Origin: Entamoeba histolytica HM-1:IMSS
Taxonomy: Eukaryota > Evosea > Mastigamoebida > Endamoebidae
Assembly (NCBI RefSeq): GCF_000208925.1
Contig: NW_001915016.1
Span: 1-38,501, forward strand
Length of the DNA: 38,501 nt
Reading direction: 5' to 3'
Shown here: positions 20,196 to 28,735 of the stretch, one piece after another
Layout: each line of letters opens with the position of its first letter
Position numbering within the stretch: the first letter of the stretch is position 1
Program-made: the position numbers and the translations under genes
The notes under the pieces: generated by a model
Databases searched by the model: none
What the model was told of the DNA's origin: nothing
What the model saw: only the letters and a program-made list of their open reading frames with translations

Positions 20196-20741
20196 TTATA
20201 ATATTGAACATTTTCTTGGAGTTTTAGGAGGATTTTTTTTTAATATTCTTTGTAATAAAATAGAAAACGCTTTGTCAACATTTTTATTTGTTTTTGCTGA
20301 TGTTTGAATGCAAGGAGCATTGATTGACTCTGCAAATTGATTTGCTTCTTCAATGTCAATTTTTAAATCTAAATCAATTTTGTTTATAACTACCACAACA
20401 ACATATTCCTCTTCAGATTTAAATTCTCTTATTAATTCATAAAAATTTGGAAGTTCAGTTAGAGTAAACGGACTATTGCCATTACAAACTAACAAAGCTC
20501 CATCACTACTTGTTACATATAATTCTCTTAATGTTTCAAATCGGTCACTTCCACAAGTGTCTTGGATATTTACAGTACAAATAACATCATTAATAATTTT
20601 TGTGCAACGCTCCAAATTATCAATTGATGGATTATATTGTGTTATAAAACTCGAATTAATATATCGGTAAATTAATGCAGTTTTTCCAACAGCACCAGAT
20701 CCAAATACAACAATATTAATTGTTGACGTTAGTTTTTTCAT
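20196..20741 (-). CDS. Ras-like small GTPase with altered switch residues
   Basis: This is a 181-aa Ras-family GTPase. The P-loop is 'GSGAVGKT' (14-21). Switch I reads 'YNPSID' (36-41), with Ser39 where Ras/Rap have the Mg-binding Thr. The switch II motif is 'DTCGSD' (61-66), so Ser65 replaces the catalytic Gln61 of Ras. Base-binding motifs 'NKID' (120-123) and 'TSAK' (147-150) are intact. The C-terminus 'CSIL' is a CaaX box; a terminal Leu favours geranylgeranylation, so it is probably membrane-bound. Loss of the Gln predicts slow intrinsic hydrolysis, as in Rap proteins or Rnd-like constitutively active forms. The subfamily is uncertain (Ras/Rap rather than Rab or Rho, from the CaaX box and the switch region). 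Confidence 0.9.
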   Translation of the reverse strand: MKKLTSTINIVVFGSGAVGKTALIYRYINSSFITQYNPSIDNLERCTKIINDVICTVNIQDTCGSDRFETLRELYVTSSDGALLVCNGNSPFTLTELPNFYELIREFKSEEEYVVVVVINKIDLDLKIDIEEANQFAESINAPCIQTSAKTNKNVDKAFSILLQRILKKNPPKTPRKCSIL

Positions 20742-21420
20742 TTTATTTATAACAAAATTTTTCAGTTTTGTTGAGTTTTTTTTAGTAAAATCTCTTTTTC
20801 ATTTTATGTTTATGTATTTGTATTATATAACTTTTGTCTGTAATTGAGTTATTTAATTGAATAAAAATAACACTTCTAAGATGTTAAGTACTGAAAGACG
20901 CAGATTAAATAAATGTCAGGTTTAAGGATGGTAATAATATTACTTAAAAATTATTCTTCAATATTATAATATTATTAAACCATTTTCAATATGAAAATTA
21001 ATGACAATACACAAAGGCTAATTTATTAGTAAAACAATACCATGAAATTTGTATTGCATTGCCAAACCTTCATAAACATTAATTAAATAAGATTGTTTTA
21101 AATAAATAAATAATTAAAATATAATTTCATTATAATTTTATAAATAGATTCTATTTATAAATTTATAAAACCATAATAATTAAAATTAATATCTTAAATT
21201 ATGTTTCATAAATAAGAAAAAGACTTGATAGAATTAAGTGATGACATGTGTTGAACAATCTCTGAGTTTTGATGACAACTTACCTTCGTCTGATATTTCT
21301 TTTTCTTCTTATATTAAAGAAAGTCATAAAATAACAAATAAACAAAATTAAAATAATAAAGCAATTAATTAAGTATTAAATAGAAATACTTTCAATTATT
21401 CTTTAGATATTTGAGACTAA
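20742..21420. other. A/T-rich spacer, no gene seen
   Basis: No reading frame here is convincing. It includes an 11-bp inverted repeat at 21137-21161 (arms TTTATAAATAG and CTATTTATAAA, 3-nt gap). The first ~60 bp serve as leader of the GTPase gene on minus. Confidence 0.5.
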
Positions 21421-21450
21421 TTCTATTTAGAAGTTTTCTTCTAAATAGAA
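21421..21450. other. Perfect 13-bp inverted repeat (hairpin)
   Basis: TTCTATTTAGAAG (21421-21433) and CTTCTAAATAGAA (21438-21450) are exact reverse complements around TTTT. It lies ~48 nt beyond the stop of the grainin-like gene, so it may be in its 3' flank. Role unknown; it is one of the few long perfect stems in this window. Confidence 0.6.
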
Positions 21451-21497
21451 AAGAATAAAAAGAAATATACAAAACAAAATTAAAAAATCAAGTTAAA

Positions 21498-22145
21498 TTA
21501 AAGTTCATCACAGATTAGAAGAACCAAATTCATAAATCGAGAGAAATCTTCTCTTTTAAAATTTTCATTCTTCACATTCATAGCTTTTTGATAAATAGAA
21601 CGTGTTAACCCAAGGAAACTTACACACCCCACAAACTGACTTCGTTTGATCTTTTTAGAAAATAGTCCACGTGCATTGGCTCTAATTAATGCTTCACAAT
21701 TCTTTCTAGTAATATCAAATCCTAATTGAGGAAGTGCAGCCATCATTTCATTTAAATCCATTGTACCACTATGGTCAGCATCAAAGTGTGTAAATGTTTT
21801 ATCTACTAAATCAACAAATTTCATTAATGCCAAATATTCATAAAATCCAATATTTCCAGATAAGTCCATGTCAAATATTTTCATTAATTTTCTACAAGTA
21901 TCTTCATCAAGTCTTAATCCTCCAGGAAATTTAGCTGATTTAAGCTCATTCAACTCAAGTGTCCCTGACTTATCCTTGTCTGTCTTTTCAAACCATTCTT
22001 GTAATGGTCTAAACTCTTCTATTCTTAAAGACATGCATAATGGATACCACCACTGTTCTTTAATTAATGGGTCTTCTTGAAATGTTTTTGTAATATTTTG
22101 AAAGATCCATGCATCTTGAGCAGCTTGAATATCAAATATTGACAT
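21498..22145 (-). CDS. Grainin-like calcium-binding protein (penta-EF-hand type)
   Basis: This 215-aa protein has three complete EF-hand loops: D56-E67 'DKDKSGTLELNE', D92-E103 'DMDLSGNIGFYE' and D122-E133 'DADHSGTMDLNE', each with acidic residues at positions 1 and 12 and Gly at 6. Two degenerate hands follow (~156-167 and ~190-205), giving a penta-EF-hand layout as in ALG-2, sorcin and calpain. The N-terminus 'AAQDAWIFQNI...QWWYP' is aromatic and lacks a signal peptide. Size and layout fit the grainins, calcium-binding proteins of Entamoeba cytoplasmic granules linked to secretion or phagocytosis; that specific assignment is from memory. The gene is single-exon. Confidence 0.8.
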   Translation of the reverse strand: MSIFDIQAAQDAWIFQNITKTFQEDPLIKEQWWYPLCMSLRIEEFRPLQEWFEKTDKDKSGTLELNELKSAKFPGGLRLDEDTCRKLMKIFDMDLSGNIGFYEYLALMKFVDLVDKTFTHFDADHSGTMDLNEMMAALPQLGFDITRKNCEALIRANARGLFSKKIKRSQFVGCVSFLGLTRSIYQKAMNVKNENFKREDFSRFMNLVLLICDEL

Positions 22146-22929
22146 GTAATAAACAGTTACTTTTCAAGTTTTAAAGAGACACAAAAGATCCAATCCTCTC
22201 ATTTCTTGCTCTTTTCTTTAATTTAAACAAAAATTCATATTGTTTTATATAACATAATTTATTAAAAAGTATAACAAAATTTATAAAAATTGAACGAATG
22301 AATCAAAAAATAACAAAACTGTGTTATTAGAAGAGTAAGTGAATTTTAATAAAAAATTAAATATCAAACATAATTCTATTTCATTATTTTTCTATAATAA
22401 CCATTTAAATTGTTATAAAATTTTAAGTAGTTATAAAGCATTTTGTTTAAATTTAAAGTTTTTATTGTTTGTATATTGTTTTTAAAGAAATTGTTTTGTA
22501 AGTTAATAAATATATTAAAAAAATTATTATAAAGTTCAGTGTTTAAATAATCTTTTTCTTTTTTTTTTTCTCTCAATGACATTTAAATAATGAATTATTC
22601 ACTTTTTGAATAGAATAGTTACAAAATTTATTTTATTAATAAACTAAATAGTATAATTGTATTTCAACTAAAGAAGGAATTTTTATAAAGTCTTTTACTA
22701 AAAGATTATTCTTTATCAAACTTTTTTGAAGAAGATAATTCAGAAATGATGTTTGTTAAGTTTTCTAAAGAAAATAAAAATGAGTTAAATAAATATTAAT
22801 AAAATTAATTTTAATTTTTCATAATCAAATGAGAATAATTAATTTTGTTTATTAGACTATATTTAGTCATATAAAAAGGGAAAAATAATTTCAAATCAAA
22901 AAAATAAAAAAAATAAAAATCGAAATAGA
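22146..22929. other. A/T-rich spacer between divergent genes
   Basis: This is the divergent upstream region of the grainin-like gene (-) and the Hsp70-like gene (+). One 68-codon minus frame (22582-22376) consists of Asn, Lys, Phe and Ile and looks like compositional noise. No RNA gene is evident. Confidence 0.5.
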
Positions 22930-22939
22930 GTATTTATAG
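22930..22939 (+). promoter_or_regulatory. TATA-like element of the Hsp70-like gene
   Basis: GTATTTATAG differs by one base from GTATTTAAAG and lies 22-31 nt before the ATG at 22961. Confidence 0.5.
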
Positions 22940-22960
22940 AACTTAATAAACATCATTAAA

Positions 22961-24645
22961 ATGTTTAATACAATGACTACTGCAAGAAAACCAGAAAAAA
23001 TAGTTGGAATTGATTGGGGAGACCAATTAATTAAAGTTTCATTTAATAATAAAAATACAGAAAATATAATGAATATGTATTTTGGAGTAACAGCAACTGA
23101 TCAACCTCCAAGTGCAATAACATTAAGTAAAGGTAAACTTTATACACTTTTTAGTTCAACTGTTTGTTAAATTATAATTAATTAATATAATGTAATAATC
23201 AGTAGACTAATTCAGATACAATTTATAATTTTGTTAATTTATCTTATTCATATGATATGGATAAATTTAATGAATGTAAAAATGCTGTTATAAATCCTTT
23301 ATTTGATAATGAACAAGTAGATTTTAAAGAATATGGAAAAATTTCACGTCAAGCTTTGTTTTCTATTTTTCTTGATTTTATTCAAAAACAAACAAATTGT
23401 GAAATTGCTTTTATTTCTATGAAAAATTATCATGGAGATAAATTTAAAACTGACTTAATTTGTGCTGCTAAAAACCTTGGTATTATTTGTTATTTAATCC
23501 CTTGTTATGCTGGTTCTATTGTTAGTTATATTAACAGTCATTATGATAATTCAGTATGTACACGAGCAATTCTAGACGTAGGATATTATCATACAAGTAT
23601 TGTTATCTTTAATTCTTATTTAAATACAGCAGAAGTTCTTTCAAAACAATGTACAAATATTGGTGGTTATCGTTTTACTCAAAAATTAAGAGAATATATT
23701 ATCTTTAAAGCAAATGAACAAGGTGTTTCTGAAAATCAAATTTCTTCTTCTTGTTTAAAAGAAAAAGTTTCAAGTTTACGTTCTTCTTTCTCTGAAAGAA
23801 AATTAGCTTCAATGGATATTATTCTTGATTGTAAAAATAATGAAGATATTAGAATTACTGCTACAAAAGATGAATTTGCTTCATTTACTCAAAAAGAATG
23901 TGAAGAATTATCTCAATTTATTAAAGACTCTATTTCCCGTTTTCAAAACTATCCTCATAGTCAGTACTTTAATCCTTCTCAAATAAAAGATTGTTCTTTA
24001 TCATCTATTGAGGTTGTAGGAAAAGGATGGTTATTATGTTGTGTTAAAGATGCAATTTCTAGTGTTAGTAATATATCAACATCTCTTGACCCTTCTTTTT
24101 CTTCAGCATATGGTGCAGGTGTATTAGCAAATCAACTTATTGATCCTTCAAGGAAAATTCAATTTATTGATAACTCTTCAAATACAATTACTGATTGTTT
24201 ATCAAAATCAGATAAAGAATTTGTATTGAGAATGGATACAGGAGATACAGCTATATCATCATCATATTATAATCCAAATGGTTCAATTGAACAACGATAT
24301 ATTATTAAATCTGAAGAAAACAAAAGTTTTACTTCTCAAAAATATGATGTGACCTTTTCTTTAAGTAAATCTCATGATCTCAAAAAGTTAAATGTTGAGA
24401 GAGAAGACACTATAAAACCTGATGAAGAAAAAGGACTTTCATTTAAAAGCTTTGAAGAGTATTATGAAAAAAATAGTGATTTAGTTTATGACTTATGCAA
24501 AAGAAAAACTAAATTATTACTAGCTGTTGCAAAAAAGAAAAAAAGTATGGAACTATCAAGAATAAAAGAAATCCAATCAAGTATTTTATCTATTAGATTA
24601 GAAGACCAAGATAAGTTAAAGGAAATTGAAAATGAATTAAAATAA
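22961..24645 (+). CDS. Divergent Hsp70-superfamily (Hsp110-like) protein, two exons
   Basis: Exon 1 is 22961-23161 and exon 2 is 23206-24645, joined in phase 0 over a 44-nt intron, giving 546 aa. The actin/Hsp70 ATPase fold is recognisable: phosphate-1 'VGIDWGDQLIKVSF' (~15-28), phosphate-2 'RAILDVGYYHTSIVIF' (~187-202) and the adenosine motif 'SSAYGAGVLANQL' (~366-378). Standard Hsp70 reads GIDLGTT and DLGGGT, so both phosphate loops have lost residues needed for hydrolysis. The usual substrate-binding part is short: after residue ~380 come a beta-like segment and a charged helical tail ending 'DQDKLKEIENELK'. It resembles a shortened Hsp110/Grp170 nucleotide-exchange-type protein. No signal peptide or KDEL is seen, so it is probably cytosolic. 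The function is inferred from the fold. Confidence 0.75.
23162..23205 (+). other. Intron of the Hsp70-like gene
   Basis: This 44-nt intron begins GTTTGTTAAA and ends ATCAGTAG. Splicing joins 'TLFSST' to 'TNSDTIYNFVNLSYSY' in phase 0 and continues into the long frame. Without it the first exon stops at 23168-23170. Confidence 0.8.
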
Positions 24646-24698
24646 TTTTTTTTTTGAATATAAATTTAATTTTTCTTCTTTAATAAAAAAAAAGTCAA

Positions 24699-25432
24699 TC
24701 AATTATCAGCTGAGTCTGTTGGATTTGTTCCATTTGGTTGAGGTTGTGGGATTATTGGATTCATTTGGGGTGGAGGACCTATTGGTGGTATCATTCCCAT
24801 TGGTGGATACATTGGAATTCCAGGTGGAATTGCTCCTGGAATCATTGGTGGAACACCAGGAATAACTCCAGGAACAGGAATTTGTCCGGGTGGAACAACT
24901 CCCATTTGAGGATATAATGAAGGAATAGGAATACCACCCATCAATGGTTGAGTAATTCCAACACCTCTAGTTGGTGCAACTAAAGCTATCAATGAATATA
25001 TTAGTATTAAATATAATAAAAATAAAATAAAACAAACATGGATTTGCTTGTGGACCAGCAGTAATAACTGAAGTATTTACAACGTTTGGAACAAAAGTTT
25101 GTTGTTTTCTTTTCTAAAATGAATAAGAAATATATATAATTTTATTATTATTATTTCAACAATAATATTTAACAAACAGGTGGTGGTGATAAAACAGTAT
25201 ATCCTTGAATACAATCACCTCGTAATAACATCATTCCTAAAGACCTTTCAATCTCTTTTTCTTCACGTGTTTTTTTATTAATAACTGTTCTTTTTTCAAT
25301 AGTTTCAGATAAAATCATATTCATATATTTATCAAATGCTAAAAATTTACCAACAAAATTTCTTCCTTCAATGGTAGTAACTTTTATTGTATAATTAATA
25401 TATTTTGATATTTTACTGCTTTTACATGCCAT
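24699..25432 (-). CDS. SmB: Small nuclear ribonucleoprotein SmB (three exons)
   Basis: Exons 25432-25178, 25113-25038 and 24985-24699 join to a 205-aa protein (618 nt including stop). The Sm fold is in exon 1: Sm1 'YTIKVTTIEGRNFVGKFLAFDKYMNMIL' (~13-40) with the 'FDKYMN' motif, and Sm2 'LGMMLLRGDCIQGYTV' (~65-80), with the 'RG' signature. The linker 'EKRTVINKKTREEKEIER' is basic, as in SmB. Exon 2 gives 'KRKQQTFVPNVVNTSVITAG'. Exon 3 is a Pro/Gly/Ile-rich tail ('GGIPIPSLYPQMGVVPPG', 'PPMGMIPPIGPPP'), matching the proline-rich tail of SmB/B'. It is one of seven Sm proteins on U1, U2, U4 and U5 snRNAs. It shares a 119-bp upstream region with the divergent gene at 25552. Confidence 0.93.
24986..25037 (-). 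other. Intron 2 of SmB
   Basis: This 52-nt intron begins GTTTGTTTTA and ends TTGATAG. It interrupts a codon (phase 1), and splicing creates a serine before 'LVAPTRGVGITQ'. Confidence 0.8.
25114..25177 (-). other. Intron 1 of SmB
   Basis: This 64-nt intron begins GTTTGTTAAA and ends CATTTTAG. It follows 'TVLSPPP' in phase 0, and splicing continues into 'KRKQQTFVPN'. Confidence 0.8.
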
Positions 25433-25551
25433 TTCAACTTAATTTCTTAATTATGTTTTTTATTTGAAGTTCTCTTTTTGTTTTTGTTTTTCTTTTTTTT
25501 TTTTTTTTTCTTTTAAAATAAAATCTTTAATCAATTAAAATTCTCTCTTTA

Positions 25552-27099
25552 ATGAACTTAACTGAACTTGAAAACAAAAGGATTGAATTTATCAATTTGT
25601 TGAGAAAAGGTGGATTAGATTTTATTCATAACATTAAAATGCCACTACTAATGTTTGCTGATATTTTGACTCAAATAAAATTGGTAAATTCTCAAATCCA
25701 AATGAAATATTTCCAATTTATTTCTCAATTCGCTTTTTCTCTACCTATTATTCTTAGTCAACAAGAACAACAACTATTCGATATTAATATAATCTTTGAT
25801 GGAATTGAATCAATTAATTCTCTCTCATTATTTAATAGCCTAAAAGTATTCACAAAACAATATATTAACGCTCTTCAATCAACTTCATGTGATAAAAAAT
25901 ATCTGAACGAATTCAATTTACTATTAATCCGCTCTGTATTTGATTTTCTTACTACTTTAAAAGATTCAATGGCAACTGTTTTCTTCATGTCAGTTTTAGA
26001 TGAATCAGTTCTTCCAGATAATACAAATGAAAAGAATGAATTGTCTATTCACAACCAAACTCAATCTCTACATGACCTTAATATTAATTTAGATGACACT
26101 GATACTCCATGCGTGTCTCCACCACTTCCAGTGAATTCTTTTAGTAATGATAATTATAATGAAGAAGAAGAACATAATAAAGGTACTATATCAAATGAGA
26201 AAGATGAATCTCATTCTTCTATAAAAAGTCCAAAAAAACCTCAAATAGAATCTCAAGATACTTCTATTAAAAAAGAGATAAGAAAAAAAGAAAATCCTAC
26301 TGATGTCTCTACTATTAAAAAAGATACAGATAAACTGTTTCAAGAAATTAATGACTTTTTTAAACAATCCAAAATTGAAACACCAAATGAAGAAGGGATA
26401 AAAGAAACTGTTCAATCACAAGAAGAAGATTTCAAACAGAAAGATAAATCAAATGAAATAAAAAAAGAAGAAAAGAAACCAATTATCCAACAAGAAGTAA
26501 ACAAAGAAAAAAAACAACCACCCAAAGAAACAATTTTATCTGAAGAAAAGAAAATTATTATTGATCCATCAAAATATCAATTTATGGCAGAATATAATGG
26601 ATTAATTTGTTTTGAATTTAATGGACAAATAAAAGAAGAAGATAAAAATGAACATTTAAAAAAGTATTACTTTGTTAAAGACTTAAATCAAAATCATTCA
26701 TCAGTAGAACGTAGTTATAATATAATGACAAAATGTGCATATAAAGAGAAAGATGTTATAAAAGTAAAAAGTAATGTTTTTAGTTATAAAGATATTATTA
26801 CTGATGATTATATTTTTAATGTAGAAAAAACATTATTAGAAAAAAGAGGAGTATTAGTAATCACAAAAACATTACCAATTTCTAAATCATTTAAAGGAAA
26901 ATATTACCCTTATATCCTTGGAATTCGTAAAGATTTTCTTAAAAATACTTCTAATACTTCTATTAGTTTTCCTAATGAACCTATTATTATTCCTATTAGA
27001 ATAAAAAGAAGTAAACCCAAATATTATTGTTTTTATTACAATGTTTATGAAAGAGGGAATATTGATGACATATTAATTATTGAAATAATTATTGAGTAA
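25552..27099 (+). CDS. Unrecognised 515-aa protein with a disordered charged middle
   Basis: This is a single-exon protein in three parts. Residues ~1-155 are helical and hydrophobic ('ELENKRIEFINLLRKGGLDF', 'FQFISQFAFSLPIILSQQEQQ') without a membrane helix. Residues ~160-345 are rich in Glu, Lys, Ser and Asp and probably disordered. Residues ~345-515 form a beta-rich C-terminal domain starting 'YQFMAEYNGLICFEFNG', with 'YYFVKDL', 'KGKYYPYILGIRKDFL', 'EPIIIPIRIKRSKPKYYCFYYNVYERG' and a terminal Ile-rich strand. I cannot match it to a known family. It is divergent from SmB across a short shared promoter region that contains a long T tract (near 25494-25509). It could be a lineage-specific adaptor. 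Confidence 0.75.
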   Translation: MNLTELENKRIEFINLLRKGGLDFIHNIKMPLLMFADILTQIKLVNSQIQMKYFQFISQFAFSLPIILSQQEQQLFDINIIFDGIESINSLSLFNSLKVFTKQYINALQSTSCDKKYLNEFNLLLIRSVFDFLTTLKDSMATVFFMSVLDESVLPDNTNEKNELSIHNQTQSLHDLNINLDDTDTPCVSPPLPVNSFSNDNYNEEEEHNKGTISNEKDESHSSIKSPKKPQIESQDTSIKKEIRKKENPTDVSTIKKDTDKLFQEINDFFKQSKIETPNEEGIKETVQSQEEDFKQKDKSNEIKKEEKKPIIQQEVNKEKKQPPKETILSEEKKIIIDPSKYQFMAEYNGLICFEFNGQIKEEDKNEHLKKYYFVKDLNQNHSSVERSYNIMTKCAYKEKDVIKVKSNVFSYKDIITDDYIFNVEKTLLEKRGVLVITKTLPISKSFKGKYYPYILGIRKDFLKNTSNTSISFPNEPIIIPIRIKRSKPKYYCFYYNVYERGNIDDILIIEIIIE

Positions 27100-27261
27100 A
27101 TAGTTTTTTTTTTGTTTTTTATTAATTTAATAATTTATTATAATTTTACTTAATTAAAATAGTAAAAGGTAATGGAGAAATAATAAATTTTTATTAAAAT
27201 AAAAAAGATGTTTTGTACTGATTTTAAATTACTCTAAAAACATTATTTGTTTATTCTTCTT

Positions 27262-28467
27262 ATGAGTAAAACAGGAAAAAGTCTTGAACAATATATCGCA
27301 GAAACTCCTTTAATTGAAATTAATGAACTTAAACAAAGAGCAGCAAATGGAATTCCTGAAAAACAAAGACCATTTGTATGGAAAGTGTTATGTGGATATT
27401 TACCAGAAAATGTATCTTTACATAGTTCTAAACAAAAGGTAAAAAGAAGAGAATATTGTAGGTTAGTTCAATACCATTTTCATATAACACAAAAAAATTA
27501 TCCTAAAGCATGGAAAAGTGTAAAAGAACAAATTAAAAAAGATATTCCTAGGACATTTCTTAAACCATTTAAATTGTTTAAATGTAAAGAATTTGGTGAT
27601 GTTATTGCTAGAATAGCAGTAGTTTGGTCTTTTGAACATGCAGATATCTTATTTTTTCAAGGATTATTAGATTGGGTTTCATTATTTTTTATTACTTATC
27701 TCTTCGAACATATCTCATTTAAAGATGCAATTGAAATAACTAATTTATCTTCTTTTACTCCTAAATGGATATTACAAGTAGAAACTGATTGTTATTATTC
27801 ACTTTGTGCAACATTAGATAAATATAGAGATCTTCTTGTTTCTGATTTTGGACGAATTTTTAATGCAGTTAAAGTCCTTGAGAATATAGTTCAAAAATAT
27901 GACCCAACCTTAAACCAATTTATTTTGGAATATCCAGAATTATATCTCACTTCTACCAGATCATTCATTTGTCCTTTCACTAGAAATTTTAACTTTCCAC
28001 AAATGTATTATATTTTTGATGCAATGTTATCTACTGAAATGTTTTATAGTCATTTTTATTTCGTTGCTGGATTGTTTATTGAAAATGAAGAACATATAAT
28101 GAAAGACTCTGACATTATTGAAGTAATGCAAGCAGTTCAATCTTTACCAACTAAAACTTGGGATTTACAAAAGATTAAAATTTATATCTCAAATGCTTTG
28201 ATGATGTATCATAATGATATGCCTTCTAAATTAGAAATTTTTTTACCAATGCAAGACCCTATTCAGATACCTCCTTATCTAAAACACAAAGCTTCACAAT
28301 TAACTCTTAAACAATTACCTTATTTAGATGAAATAACCCAAACACTTTTTAGGTATACTATTGCTTTAATTCTTATTAGATTCTTTATTAGCCTTATAAC
28401 TGTTGTTATTGTCATACTTGCTCTTATTATTAAACACCAAACAAAATTATCTTTCAAGACTTTCTAA
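27262..28467 (+). CDS. TBC-domain Rab GTPase-activating protein with C-terminal anchor
   Basis: This 401-aa protein starts at ATG 27262; the five codons before it begin with TTG and are not needed. A TBC domain spans ~28-330. It opens with 'GIPEKQRPFVWKVLCGYLPEN', the classic TBC start. The arginine finger is R97 in 'IKKDIPRTF' (IxxDxxR) and the glutamine finger is Q133 in 'FFQGLLDW' (YxQG type). Both catalytic residues are present, so it should speed GTP hydrolysis on a Rab. A 'W..S.....C' region follows. The last ~40 residues contain a long hydrophobic helix ('TIALILIRFFISLITVVIVILALII', ~365-392) followed by basic residues, which fits a C-terminal tail anchor to an internal membrane. The target Rab is not predictable. 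Among human TBC proteins the pattern is closest to the TBC1D22/TBC1D5 style, a weak judgement. Confidence 0.85.
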   Translation: MSKTGKSLEQYIAETPLIEINELKQRAANGIPEKQRPFVWKVLCGYLPENVSLHSSKQKVKRREYCRLVQYHFHITQKNYPKAWKSVKEQIKKDIPRTFLKPFKLFKCKEFGDVIARIAVVWSFEHADILFFQGLLDWVSLFFITYLFEHISFKDAIEITNLSSFTPKWILQVETDCYYSLCATLDKYRDLLVSDFGRIFNAVKVLENIVQKYDPTLNQFILEYPELYLTSTRSFICPFTRNFNFPQMYYIFDAMLSTEMFYSHFYFVAGLFIENEEHIMKDSDIIEVMQAVQSLPTKTWDLQKIKIYISNALMMYHNDMPSKLEIFLPMQDPIQIPPYLKHKASQLTLKQLPYLDEITQTLFRYTIALILIRFFISLITVVIVILALIIKHQTKLSFKTF

Positions 28468-28735
28468 TTACTTTACAACACATTTTTATTGCTTTTTTTT
28501 TTTTAATGACGGTTTTTTTTTAGAACAAATTAGATAGGATTTTTAAATTAATTATTGAGAAGAAATCCCGAAAAATAAAAGGAAATATAAGAAATTATAA
28601 GATCGAAGAAGATTATTGTCCAAAAACTAAAATAAATGAAGCTGTGAGGAAGTGTTTAGTTTGAGTAAGAATGAAATTTAAACTATTTTCATTTAACACA
28701 TACTACAGAAAAAAAAACTGATTAATCAAATTAAA

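Noticed and set aside
22376..22582. 68-codon minus frame
   Set aside because: Only Asn/Lys/Phe/Leu low complexity, no motif, and it lies in the upstream region of the grainin-like gene.
27247..27261. Extension of the TBC gene by five codons
   Set aside because: The extension begins with TTG; the ATG at 27262 is the first proper start and precedes the whole domain.
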